A stretch of 64,000 bases of DNA. Origin: Henricia sp. BOLD:AAB3569. Taxonomy: Eukaryota; Echinodermata; Asteroidea; Spinulosida; Echinasteridae. The DNA lies in NCBI GenBank assembly GCA_037783545.1, contig JBBELK010000024.1, positions 1,798,001 to 1,862,000 of the forward strand, given 5' to 3'. Each line of letters opens with the position of its first letter. Positions within the stretch are counted from its first letter, which is position 1. The position numbers and the translations under genes were made by a program. The notes beneath the pieces are model-generated. The model had not been told where the DNA came from. It was given only the letters and a program-made list of their open reading frames with translations, and did no database searches. Shown here piece by piece: positions 1-11,600 of the stretch.

Positions 1-620
1 AATACAAGGGCCGATTTTCGAGACCTTGGATCGGTCTAGATACGGTTCCTTTTAGGTGGTTCTGTTCTCCGCGGGGAATCTGTCTTATTTTCTGTCTTTT
101 ACCTCGCCTGACTGATCAAATGGCGTCATTAATGTTGCGCACTAATTTGTTGATGCATGTACCCGCTGAAGGATTCGGTGTCTTTATTAAAACAGACGAT
201 GCAGTATGTTGTCCGACTAGGCATATTTGTACCGCTTCGCTGAAAGGAGTCTCGTTGTGTTAGTTAATTAATTAATGGACCATTCGTGGTGATCATTTAT
301 TATTTCGTGATAAAATGCTGTACTGTCATCTCCACTAATGCTACTCGTCGTATGATTACACAAGCTTCTAATGGTTTCCATTAGTCTGGCAATTGTGTAA
401 TCAAGCCCATCAAGGCCAAATGGTCCCTAAGTATGGCGTGTACGTGCAATTATCAGTAAAATGGATGATGTCAGCTAGTGAATATAGTTACATCATAGAG
501 CAAGGAACAGATTCCTTGCTCTATGGTTACATGTAGTTATAAAATCCACCCTTGGAAGTTGTTTTGGGGTTCAACTCAAGATTTTTGCTATTGACCCCTT
601 TCGAACACGTGCGAATATGC
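1..620. other. Intergenic, no gene seen
   Basis: No coding exon recognised. The only structure is a short palindrome at about 497-522 (AGAGCAAGGAA, then its reverse complement), too small to name. Confidence 0.4.
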
Positions 621-815
621 CATTTTGGGAGTCAAATAATGCTGAGTCATTGTGGAAGCGATGTGCGTGCGCGTTGTGTGTCTCTCTGGTAGGCGCAACG
701 CGGTTTAGTTCACCAATGAGAGCCTCAGCATAGCGCGTTACGCGCGCTATGGACACACACAACGCGCACGCACATTGCTTCCACAACGACGCGGCATTGT
801 TTTACTCCCAAAATG
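621..815. mobile_element. MITE-like inverted-repeat element
   Basis: Two imperfect inverted arms of about 55 bases face each other. The left arm starts CATTTTGGGAGTC and contains GTGCGTGCGCGTTGTGTGT; the right arm carries the reverse complement and ends GACTCCCAAAATG in spirit (ACTCCCAAAATG). No coding capacity. The reading frame across it is a by-product of the palindrome. No clear target duplication, so the class is unknown. Confidence 0.6.
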
Positions 816-1082
816 ACGTCATTGGCACGAGCTCAATAGTATGAACTTACACGTTCGTGGCAAATTTGTCACGTTAGGCAAAAAGAAAAATCGCAATAAA
901 CCGTTCTCAAAATATTTCACTATTTTCTCAAACTTTATGTAGGCCTAACCTTAGGCCAAGCTGTTTTGATTTGTTTTACATGTTGTAAATGATAAAACAA
1001 GTAGGTGATGAAAAAAAGGTAGATGAAAACTGCAGCAGTAAGCCACAATTTCAGTTTGAATTATTGTGTTTTTCTTGGGGTG

Positions 1083-1320
1083 GAGTACCGTGGCTGAGTG
1101 GTTTTGCTCGTTGTCTCGCAAGACTCGGGTAAAAACATGGTACTGCGGATTCGACACCCGGTCATGGTACCTGTGCCCTTGAGCAAGGTACTTAACCACG
1201 ATTGTTCCATCCTTCGGAAGGGATGTAAAGCCAGCTAAAGTGTGTTGTGTAACTTGAAAGATCCCAGAGCGCTCGTTGTTGAAGAGTAAGGGATTATCCA
1301 GTACCTCTGGCCGTCGGCTG
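1083..1320 (+). mobile_element. tRNA-derived SINE
   Basis: A box-A-like stretch (CCGTGGCTGAGTGGTT) is followed about 55 bases later by a box-B-like stretch (GCGGATTCGACACCC), the layout of an internal tRNA promoter. Further on comes CCTTGAGCAAGGTACTTAACC and CCTTCGGAAGGGATGTAAAGCC, a body common in marine-invertebrate SINEs. The 3' limit is approximate. It is not a functional tRNA because the cloverleaf stems do not close. Confidence 0.55.
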
Positions 1321-1513
1321 TCAATGGCGCCATCCACATGTGTATCTCGATGTTTAGGTAGAAAACACTTCGTTCAACTGAGCTTACGGACTGCGAAATG
1401 TACTTATATAACATAAGCTCGTTACGATATCATGGGAATGGGGTGGGAAACGGATTGGTGTGATGGGGGTAGGGAGAATAAAGAGATAGTTGTGGGGGCA
1501 TAGTCATTAGTTG

Positions 1514-1818
1514 TTACGGCGCTCTGTTTGTTTAAATTAGACACCGAGATAATTTATCTCACGTTGATTTATAACGTGGATTAAGTCGACTTGACAAGAT
1601 AATTTGTGATGCGAAGTCGACTTGACGAGATAGGCCTATATACTTAATGTATCTCCTTCTCCTTTCTAAATCTACTAAGTCGACTTGGCAACAAAATATT
1701 TCGCCAAGTCGACGTATTGAATTTAGGAAGGCGACATAACCCACGTTAAAAGTCAACTTGGTTAGATAAATTATCTCGTATCTAAACGAGTATAGATGGC
1801 ACTCACAGAGCGCCGTAA
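1514..1818. mobile_element. Short TIR element
   Basis: Ends TTACGGCGCTCTGT and ACAGAGCGCCGTAA are perfect 14-base inverted repeats. Inside, AAGTCGACTTG-type palindromes and GATAAATTATCTC words recur. No protein. It abuts the larger nested element to its right. Confidence 0.65.
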
Positions 1819-1850
1819 TTTGTGGATCCCACTTAGACCATGGGGCATAG

Positions 1851-2856
1851 TAGCCCTACAAATAGGGCTGTAAATAGCTCACTTTTGAAATCTGACTTTT
1901 TACACTGTCGCCATTACAGCCCTACTTGAGGTCGTACGACAATACCAAGTCTCAAACTGCTCAAATCTGACAAAGTTCTACTAGAAATACCGTCCGAAGC
2001 ACATCGGACCGAGCACTTTCACATACACCATTGTAATCCTGAGAGTCTAGTGTTTCATAAAATAACAGTAACGCTTACGGAATCGTCAATTTGGCCATCT
2101 ACGATGTCTGGAAACATTGGACAAAATTCGGACAACGTTTTGCCCAGCATCTCTATGGGCGACGCCATCTTAGCTGATATGCTTCCGCTTCTCGATCATG
2201 AGACGTACAGGAGCCCGGCTAACTGTGCAATATGCATAATCCATATTGACGTCGCGCGTGTTTATCCCAGCTGGCAAGAACGTCACGCGCGCAGTGTAGC
2301 TAGTTATCTAGATTGGTTCCCGATCCCTATAGATTGGTTCGCTTATTGCGAAAATATATATTATATTCTCCTGTGTGGAATATGTGGACGGGAACCAGTC
2401 TACTAGTTATCGAACTGTGCGAGTGACGTTCTTGCCAGCTGGGATAAACACACGGACGTCTATATGAATTATGCATATTGCACAGTTAGCCGGGCTCCTG
2501 TACGTCTCATGATCGAGAAGCGGAAGCATATCAGCTAAGATGGCGTCGCTCATAGAGATGCATGTTTAACGTTGTCCGAATTTTGTCCAATGTTTCCAGA
2601 CATCGTAGATGGCCAAATTGACGATTCCGTAAGCGTTACTGTTATTTTATGAAACACTAGACTCTCAGGATTACAATGGTGTATGTGAAAGTGCTCGGTC
2701 CGATGTGCTTCGGACGGTATTTCTAGTAGAACTTTGTCAGATTTGAGCAGTTTGAGACTTGGTATTGTCGTACGACCTCAAGTAGGGCTGTAATGGCGAC
2801 AGTGTAAAAAGTCAGATTTCAAAAGTGAGCTATTTACAGCCCTATTTGTAGGGCTA
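1851..2856. mobile_element. Fold-back element, copy A, 9-bp target duplication
   Basis: The element starts TAGCCCTAC and ends GTAGGGCTA. Two arms of about 450 bases are near-perfect reverse complements around a loop near 2300-2415. It is flanked on both sides by the same 9 bases, GGGGCATAG (1842-1850 and 2857-2865), an exact target duplication. A 9-bp duplication with long inverted arms is typical of Mutator-like or fold-back elements. The 118-codon frame inside is one arm of the palindrome, not a gene. A diverged relative lies at 35941-36721. Confidence 0.85.
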
Positions 2857-4797
2857 GGGGCATAGGTGATTATCTTTCAGTTTCGTGGCGCAGTTCTCAG
2901 AACTATGTGGAAATAGCAAATTCTATTAGTCAATGTCAAGTGAATTACAAAAACCAAAATCCACAAACCCGAAAATCACCAGATTTTTATATTTTTACAT
3001 TTAAATTTCTCTTTCAAAAATAGCGCCCTCTGTTGGCCAATTTTGGAGAACTGTGTGCATTTCCTATGGAGGTAGACTGGTTCCCGGTCCACATATTCTA
3101 CATACGACGACTAAATATGAGGACAGGCTACTGTCGCGTTTAAAATAGCACTTTAAGCATACGTCGTGCATTTATTTTTAGGAGCACATAACCGTTAATT
3201 TTCAAAGCGCGCTGCGCGCTATATAGAATGAGTGTACAACAATTTGAAAGGGGTTATTCCATATTTGACCAATACAAATTTAATATATTAAATATGCCCA
3301 TTTTAATATACATGTAGGCTAGCATAAAAAAGAAAATTCAAACCTTGTCTGCATCCATGCTGCATCACCCAGTGAGCTCCTACCGTACCGTAACTATAGC
3401 CACTGCGTAGTTTTAAATCCGTGGCATCACGCAGGGCAAAACTTATACTCGAAACAATTTTGTTGAGGTTTCACATAGTCTTGCTTTATTCCATTGCACT
3501 TCACTGTGCCAACATCTCATTTGTTTTGCTGAATAGATTTGGGATCTGTGGCCAATTCTGAGATTGGAATACAGTGAAACTTGTATACAATGACCATTGC
3601 AACCTCGGGACTGCAAAAAAACCTGGCCACTGGCCACATTATAGAGGTTGCTTATGCATTGTACGCATGGCCACTATAAGCAGGAGGCTTGTTTATCAAG
3701 GTTGGCTTATTAACAAGTTTCACTGTTACAGTATATTATTAAACGCATTATACATATAAATTAAAGTTAATTTCCAATATGAACATTTTTGTGGAGCTCA
3801 AACATATTATTTAACTGACCTGTGCCTCAAATTACATTTTACTAATCTGTTAGCTTTCCATGTCTACTCAACGTCAAATTTGGATAATAAACGGGGAACC
3901 TACATGTAATCTTTTCAGTAGTATATTGTGAATCATCTCAAACTGTCACTATGATGGAAATTGGGCACACACACTGATAAACAAAAATGGGCAAAACAAT
4001 TTTTGGGGCACAAAATACCCAACTGGTGTTGGGTAACAGCCTTAAAGTCGAGCATATTTGGCCCGAGATACCCAACAGGCATGTTGGGCATATACGAAAA
4101 TATTTCTGCTCTATATGTTGAATTTAACCAACAATTGTATGCGGTTGTTCCCAGGCCTTGTGTTGAAAATTCCCCAATAACTGGAGATAAATGTCATAAG
4201 TGTATAATTTGCTCAGCATTTTAATACTTTCAGTACGCGGTATAATAAGTGCCCAATAAATGGGCACCCCTTGACCAACGGAACTTGGGATGAGCGAAAA
4301 ATTGTACGGGCCGTATATAACTTAAATAGTTTACCCAAGAACATTTTCTGCATAATGACCCAACAAATGTCCTAATGAAATTCTCCAACTTTATTTTACC
4401 CATCATATTGTTTACAGTATACTTTGAAGCGCCCACTCTGGATTTCACAATCTCCAACAGATGGAGAAAATATTGTTTGTCTGTATAATATGCTCAACCT
4501 TTTAATACTTTCAGCAAGAGGTAAACAAAATACACCAATAAATAACCGCTGTTTCCCCAATTTACAGAACTTTGCATGTAACCAACGTTGGTGTCCTGAA
4601 TGTTTTACCCAACAGAGCATTTTCTGCATATGTTGAGGAAATATGGCCTAAACGTCAAAATAAAATTCTCCAACTTTTTTACCCAGCAATTTTTACAGTG
4701 CACCATTGTTAATAACACGCGTATAATGCATAAGCAACCTCTATAATGTGGCCAGTGGCCAGGTTTTTTTGCAGTCCCGAGGTTGGCCACTATATAT

Positions 4798-5307
4798 GGG
4801 TCATTCCATAAATACGGGACCCAGTGTTCCCCTTTACGTCATAACACTTCCGGAGTCGATTTTTATACATACCAGGCTTCAGAGAACGGTTACCCTCGGC
4901 ATATAAACAATATATAGCCTCGTAAATCAAACAACAATGGTGCGATCTTCTAAATGCAAGTGTGACATTTTGAAATTTATATTGAAAAATTATTTAAATT
5001 TCGCTCATAATATGATTTGAATTTATAAGGTACAGGTTCTACAGGTAGGTAAAACCAGAAGCTACCTTTTCCAGAAAGAACCTAGTCAAAAAGAATTCAA
5101 AAATGCCTTGGTGTCCCCACTTACGTCGTTAAACAATTTTTTCGAATATTATCAAAACTATGACACCATGACATGTCTAAATGTTTGGAAATTGTTTCAA
5201 ATATCCTACACTATCAGAAATTGCACGGAAATTTATTCAAAATATTTTGGTAACTTGAAAAGGCCATTTTTACAAATGCTTTGGCCCCCATATTTATGGA
5301 ATGACCC
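4798..5307. mobile_element. MITE, GGGTCATTC family, copy 1 (divergent)
   Basis: Ends GGGTCATTCCATAAATA and its complement TATTTATGGAATGACCC. This is the longest and most diverged of five family members in the window. It sits inside the large 1833-5842 element, so it inserted later. Confidence 0.65.
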
Positions 5308-5842
5308 ACATAGGCCTACAAGTTTCACTGTATTCCAATCTCAGAATTAACCACAGATCACAAATCTATTTAGCAAAACAAATGAGATGTTGGCACAGTG
5401 AAGTGCAATGGAATAAAGCAAGACTATGTGAAACCTCAACAAGTTTGTTTCGAGTATACATGTACGTTTTGCCTTGACTCTTAAGATTTAAATTATTTTT
5501 TTAGCATTATGTGACACTAGAAGCCATTACATGAATTTCCTCTAATATCAAAAGCTAATAAACTGCACACACAGCAGTCAAATTGGCTATATACACTGTA
5601 CCATGGCCACCTCTATAGGAAATGCACAGTTCTCTAAAATTGACCAACAGAGGGCGCTATTTTTGAAAGAAAAATTTAAATGTAAAAATATAAAAATCTG
5701 GTGATTTTCGGGTTTGTGGATTTTGGTTTTTGTAATTCACTTGACATTGACTAATAGAATTTGCTATTTCCACATAGTTCTGAGAACTGCGCCACGGAAA
5801 TCACTTTCTGAACACATTTTGCTGCCTTGCCCCATGGTCTAA

Positions 5843-6773
5843 CTGCTAAATGACCCGAGTGGTGCTGTTCCAACGCGATTAGGAATCTCCAAATTTCCAA
5901 ATTTGTTACGCCGCAACTAGGAATCTTAATTTAGTTGTGGTATTTGTAAATTTGTTGACGTGTTCACGGGCGTGATTGTTCGTGCTTTCAAGACATTATT
6001 TCCAGTTTATCGTCCACATTAGTTGTATTTCGTATGAATCCCTAAATTAATAGAATCCCGACAACATTCTAGGTATTTGAAGGTCCAGTAAACCCGACCA
6101 GGATTTACTCGTATTTTTGCCTGACCGCCATGATTTACTAAACTTGTTGCCAGTCTACTCAAAGTCACACCACAGTTCGTCCCGTCTTCATTGCATCTGA
6201 TGAAATAGTTGTTGCTACGAAAGCCTATGCTTGTGACGTATTTTGTTAATAACATGGCTGTTCTACTGTTTTATTCACAAGAATACAGAGTAGGCTATAT
6301 TTAACACAGCCACCCCCCCCCCCCCCCCTCCCCCCCCCCCCCCCCCCTCCCCCCCACCCCCCCTCCCCCTGCCACCGGGGCAGACTCGTGTATCACGTGA
6401 TGGTTAAAAGAACGCTCCGGTGTAAGTTGGTGTTACCCGGTGTAAGCATCTCGAACGCCCCTAATATGATGTCCCCTCATAGTCACGTGGGCTTGGGCGG
6501 TTATCTGTAACATACCCGTAACAGCAGACCGCTATAGCCAAGGCGAAAATTCTGAAAGAAGGAATGAAAGCTGAAAAACATACATTGACCCACTCGCCCC
6601 TCCTCGCCCCCTTCCCCGACCACACGGCATGCACCTTTTGTGGGTCCGCTTCATTCAACCCACTTCTTTCCATTTTGCGATCAACCTTCGTGTCCCCAAA
6701 ACTGAGCCAAGAAGTTTCAGGGGCAGGCTAGAAAAAACTCTAATTTTTTGTTGAACTTTCTCACGGCCTCGCG
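5843..6773. other. Intergenic with C-rich low-complexity tract
   Basis: No exon recognised. 6310-6370 is an almost pure C run interrupted by T and A. The rest is unremarkable, apart from one copy of the 15-base duplication flanking the next element at 6759-6773. Confidence 0.4.
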
Positions 6774-7138
6774 GATTGACCAGACACTCGGTGCCATTGT
6801 CCCTTCATCACCCGGAGGTTAGCGGACCTGTAAAAATACCGGCGGGGCCCGGGCCCTTAAACTGCAAGGGAAACGGCCGACCTTGCGGGACCATTTAGAC
6901 ACGGTACCGTGTGTCTTGGAAAACTGCCCAGAATCCATGTAGTACTTTATTTCTTCAATCTTATTGAAATATATCACTTGTTATCTATACAACTGATTCC
7001 AAGATCATATATTTTCCACAACTTTCATGAATTAATTATCTTTAATTAAAACCAAGCATTTTATATATTAACATAATCCCGCCGTGAATATGGCCACTGA
7101 TGCCGGCATGGCGTTAAACCCCAAACTCACTCACTCAC
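6774..7138 (+). mobile_element. Retroelement copy with 15-bp target duplication
   Basis: TCTCACGGCCTCGCG occurs exactly at 6759-6773 and again at 7139-7153. The right end is ATGGCGTTAAACCCCAAACTCACT followed by short CACT repeats, a 3' tail known from invertebrate SINEs and LINEs. Long target duplication plus simple-repeat tail indicates target-primed reverse transcription. A short frame ending at 6941 (about 37 codons open) could be the end of a LINE protein, but I cannot identify it. Confidence 0.7.
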
Positions 7139-7153
7139 TCTCACGGCCTCGCG

Positions 7154-7653
7154 AGGCAAAAAACGCAGCAAAATAGCCACCGCACACGTGAGCCAAGTGC
7201 TGACCAAACGGCCACGAATGACCGTTTGCTCAGCAAACGACCTCACGTGTGCGGCGGGCTTTACCCAATATTCTGGGACGGTGGTGAATATTAGGAAAGT
7301 TTTACTTGACTAGCCAAGACGACTGTCGAGTTGCGTGCTCTATAAAGTAGCGAAGTGTGATGTCACCATTCATTATAATGGCTCTAAACATTGATCGAGT
7401 CAGCTAAAATATCTATCTCAAAAACACAGAGAAACAATCAGTTTCTGGAGTGGATCCATCTCCTTTGAAAGGAACAACTAAAACGAATACAAATTCCTTT
7501 TTTTTCTGTAGGCATAACTCGCGTTTTCAAATAAACATCTTACGCCACGCACACCAATTAAGAACAAAGGTTACCTTTGGTACTTGCCTAAATAAAAACA
7601 AAGGGAGTACATGAACTTTTTACTTGCACTGCCCAGCTGCACCGCTTGTATAA
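7154..7653. other. Intergenic, nothing recognised
   Basis: AT-rich unique-looking DNA. GACCAAACGGCCACGAATG and its partial reverse complement near 7202-7235 form a small hairpin. No exon seen. Confidence 0.35.
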
Positions 7654-7881
7654 GGGTCATTCTATAAATTTGGGGTCCAACGTGTGACATTTTTCTGTCC
7701 CCGTTACACCTGACATACTTCTATTTGCCATACAAGTATCATTAAAAATGCCTTCAAATGCCTTCAATTGTATTTTATGTAATCACTCTTTGAAATAGAA
7801 GGCATTACAAAATACAACATTTTACAAGATGTCAGATGTAACGGGGACAGAAAAAGTGCACCCCAAATTTATAGAATGACC
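7654..7881. mobile_element. MITE, GGGTCATTC family, copy 2
   Basis: Starts GGGTCATTCTATAAATTTGG and ends with the inverted copy, ATAGAATGACC. Subterminal GTCCCCGTTACACCTGACAT also pairs with GTCAGATGTAACGGGGAC. About 228 bp, with no coding capacity. Confidence 0.8.
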
Positions 7882-8214
7882 TTATTAACCACCTACCCAG
7901 GCTATAGCCTTGTGCTATAAAGCTACTTGGCTATCTTGTAAACAAACCACTAGCCATGCCCCAAGGCCTTATAATGAAGAAACCAGCTGGTTCTGGAATG
8001 TCCACTAAGGACTTTTTTGCACAAAACATGCACAGTCTGGCTGAAGAGGCGGAAGTCCGATCCTGGTCCGATGCGCCGTCCTCTGGACACTGGCCACCCG
8101 GTCTCGTCAACATATGGTCTGCCCAAATCACAGCATGCACAAGCCAATTTATGACATGTAACTTGCAATATTGCGTGCTGGCTATATCCATAGAACATAC
8201 CAAGACAGTCTAAA

Positions 8215-8619
8215 CATAGCCATTATTATATTGCTTTCGAAAAGGATATTGAATGAAATTTCTTCGCTATTATTAATATTAATTAAGTGGCGAGTGGGTG
8301 AATAAATACTGGAATTTGATTGGCCTACGTCTGAATACATGAATTTTATGTATAGTAAAAACGACCGTCAGCAACAAGTGCCCGAGGCAAAAATGGGCGG
8401 GGCAAGAACTTTCTCATATTACTGCGCAATCTCGCGTCTTCATCACTGATCGTCGATCGATCAAGTCATTCTTGATTTTCCCTCGCGAAACACACACGGC
8501 ACCTATTCTTCAAGTAAACTCAATCTTTGCGAGATTCGTAGACCATCAAAAGCGATCAAAACTTCCGAGGGAGTAAACGAGACTATATCGTCTTGTCAAG
8601 AGAAAAATACTTGGACAAC
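8215..8619 (+). promoter_or_regulatory. Candidate TH promoter and 5' leader
   Basis: This is the unique-looking DNA just before the TH start codon. A GC box, GGGCGGGGC, lies at 8395-8403, and an AT-rich TATAGTAAA lies at about 8351. The leader before the first ATG has no clear splice acceptor, so the start codon is probably in the first exon. No initiation site can be proved from sequence. Confidence 0.3.
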
Positions 8620-8679
8620 ATGATGTCACGACCTGCCAGTAAACCACGCGCTGTGCGAAGAGCGCATACTTTTGAAGGG
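8620..8679 (+). CDS. TH: TH exon 1
   Basis: Encodes residues 1-20, [20 protein letters not shown]. Basic RR pairs resemble the start of vertebrate TH. Donor GTAAGC follows in phase 0. Two adjacent ATGs are possible starts; the first is used here. Confidence 0.8.
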
Positions 8680-11600
8680 GTAAGCATTTTGCTGAACATA
8701 TTTGCATTTTTCGACGACAATTTGTTTTATTTTGTTGTATCTTTTCATTATTACTATAGCCTATAGCATTAGTGTGCTATAGTGTACCTTTACGTTTTTG
8801 CTCCATTGACCAAACTGAGAACCACACGAGCTTTCGAAGATATTCTGATAAAATAGATCATGCATGCTAAAGAATTATACGAAAGAAAAGGATAATTTAT
8901 TACGTGACTGTAAATTACAAACTGTGTTCGTTATCTGTCTGCTGAAATTTTTTTTTTTTTAAGTGTGGTCAAATCGCTATGGGTCATTCTATAAATTTAG
9001 GGTCCACTTTTTCTTTCCCCGTTACATCTGACACTATGAACAACTAACAATGGAAATTGGGCACACACCATTGTTAATTACAATGGTTTGTGCCCAATTT
9101 CCATTGTTAGTTGCTCATAGTGTGACATCTTGTAAAATGTTGTAGTTTGTAAATTCAGGACACATTCTTTAAATGCATTCTATCTCAAAGAGTGATTACA
9201 TAAAGTGCAATTCACAAAGGTATGTTTTGAAGGCATTTTTAATGATACTTGTATGGCAAATGGCACATATGTCAGGTGTAACGGGGGACAGACAAATTTC
9301 CCACTTTGGACCCCAAATGTATGGAATGACCCACATACCCTTGGCGTGCTGCCAACGTGGGTCTACAGTAAAACAAGTAAACTGTTTCCCCCTTCACTTT
9401 AGCAAAGGTCTTTACAGAGCACCAACGAATGTATTATGGGCGGCCAAAAGGGCCAAAATTAAAAAAAATCTTCACAAAGGACAAAACAACAGGAAAAGAC
9501 AAAATAGCAAAAGGACAAATTTACAGAAAGACAAAATCAAACAAAGAACAAAGCCACAAGAGGACAAATTTACAAAAGGACAAAACGGCAAGAGGACTGA
9601 CTCACACTTGAGATGTTTATCTGAAATGATGCATTTGCGAAAGTAAACTTGCAAACTTTTTGTTTTCAATCTTCCCCTCCAGAGCACGCTTTACCCATCT
9701 CGGAAGTCAAGCCTCATCGACGACGCTCGGCGCGACTCGGCCAGCTCCTCGGTTGATGTATGGGGGTCATTAAGCCTTCCGAGCCCCACGGAAAATGACG
9801 AAGTCTTTGCCGAAAGCCCCGAGGGAGCCCCTGGGTTCATCGTCAGAGATCGCCCCAGGCAGATGTCTATTTCGTTCACTTCGCGGGAAGCTGACGGCTT
9901 TACGTCGCTTGCAAAGGCGGCCAGAATTTTTGAGGTTTGTTCATTGCTCTATGTCTTTAGTACTGTGATGTCAAGTAAGGACGATTCTCAAGAAATTGAC
10001 CCCATTAAGGAGGGGAGCATAGGCCTAATACATGTACCGGAAAGATATTGCCCTATTGAACAAGGTGAAAATACCTTTTATTTCGGGAAAAAATCTTGCA
10101 TAAAATAATATCTGTTTATTTACAGTACATTCAATAATCAATCTGCGTACATAGCGTATTGTTTTTAACAGTATATACGTTGTATAGTTTTCTCTGTAGG
10201 TTAACAGTGGACTCTACTGTATTTGGAATTGTAGAGTTACAATGTTTTTGCAATAACAACAAATTCCAAAAACAGTAACAGTTACTGTTCATTTTTGACT
10301 TTTTCAACGGAAAACACCTATGTAGTAAAACACAATTGTTTTGTTTACCGTGTACTAGACCATGCATGCACTTGGCAACACCCTTGTCACCCGAATGCGG
10401 AGTAGGGATAGCCTAGTTAGGCACTGTCAATATGTTGTGAGCTCGCGTAACTCTGGAGTCGTTTATATTAAAAATCAAATTATATTAACTTTATTTTGTT
10501 CCCAAACTTGTACGTAACGGTGTCTGTACTCTGCATCCATCTTGATTGTATTTCAAATGTCGGGCATTTAATTAAAAATCTTCTCCGTCAAATTTCCTGT
10601 GATCCTTTGACTGTCTCGTTGCTCGCTCCCATTCTTTAGCGATTTATGTTTCTGGGACATGATTAACCAATATAGGCCTACATGTATACCACTCATACTA
10701 GACTGTTTTTAACGACGTCCCGGTGTTTGTGCAACGCAAACTTTCTCTAATGAGAAAGAAGCCCCGTCTGCACTGGCAAACATTTCATATAAAACATGAC
10801 CAAACTTCAAGTTTGGTCATGTTTTTCAGAAAAGTTAGTGTGGACAGCCCATAAAACATTAGCAAACAACAGCAAACTTCACCAAACTGTGTTTGCTGGT
10901 GTTTGGACAAGCAGCTATTGGCAAACATCTGTTTGCTCATGTTTTATGTCTAACCCAATCAGGAACCAGTTTCGGGTCATGTGATTAGAGCCAGCCAATC
11001 GTGATCAAGTGACTGTTCAAGAAGTTTGTTTCTGTTTGCAAATGTTGACACACAGAAAAACATCAGTAAACATATCTGTATGGTGATGTTTCAAGTCAAA
11101 CAAAAAGTTTGCAACTAAATTTCCACTAGATTTCTACAAGATTTAAGCTGTTATTTGCACACTTTTGTAATTACGTGTATTGTGGTTTCTTTATAGGTGG
11201 CGAAGACAAAACTAATCCACGTGGAATCGCGAAATTCGGCCGTGAACAATGGCGGCCTTGAATTCTTGATCCAGTGTGAGGCAACAGGTGGCAATTCTAG
11301 GAACCTGGTTGCCTCCCTCCAGAAGCTATTTGAATCTGTTATCGTCCACAGGGACGATGTGCCTACAAGAGGTCAGCCCTTTACCTTTATTCATTTATTT
11401 ATTCTAAAACTTATTACCAAATTATAAATAATTTCAAAGTTGCATATACATGTACTGTACAAACACAAACACAAACAAAAGTGTATATATTCATTAATAG
11501 CAAGATGTTCACATGTATATGGGTCTTTCTATAAATTAGGGGTCCAATGTTGGTGTCCCCCGTTACATTTTACATCTTGTTTTTGTAAATTCAGGACACA

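Larger units (their letters stand above)
1833..5842. mobile_element. Large TIR element carrying other insertions
   Basis: The two ends match in reverse complement: TTAGACCATGGGGCA at the left and TGCCCCATGGTCTAA at the right, continuing inward over about 200 bases (left 2866-3080, right 5585-5815). The left arm is interrupted by the fold-back element at 1851-2856. Further inward matches pair 3430-3560 with 5350-5460, and 3590-3660 with 4710-4790. Without insertions it would be about 3 kb. No transposase reading frame is recognisable, so it is non-autonomous or decayed. Confidence 0.65.

Noticed and set aside
1083-1160. A true tRNA gene
   Set aside because: The promoter boxes are tRNA-like but acceptor and anticodon stems do not pair.
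2050-2406. 118-codon frame as a gene
   Set aside because: It lies on one arm of the fold-back palindrome, has no domain, and the other arm holds its mirror.
9173-9646. 157-codon lysine-rich frame
   Set aside because: Runs from a MITE end into a GGACAAA simple repeat within TH intron 1.
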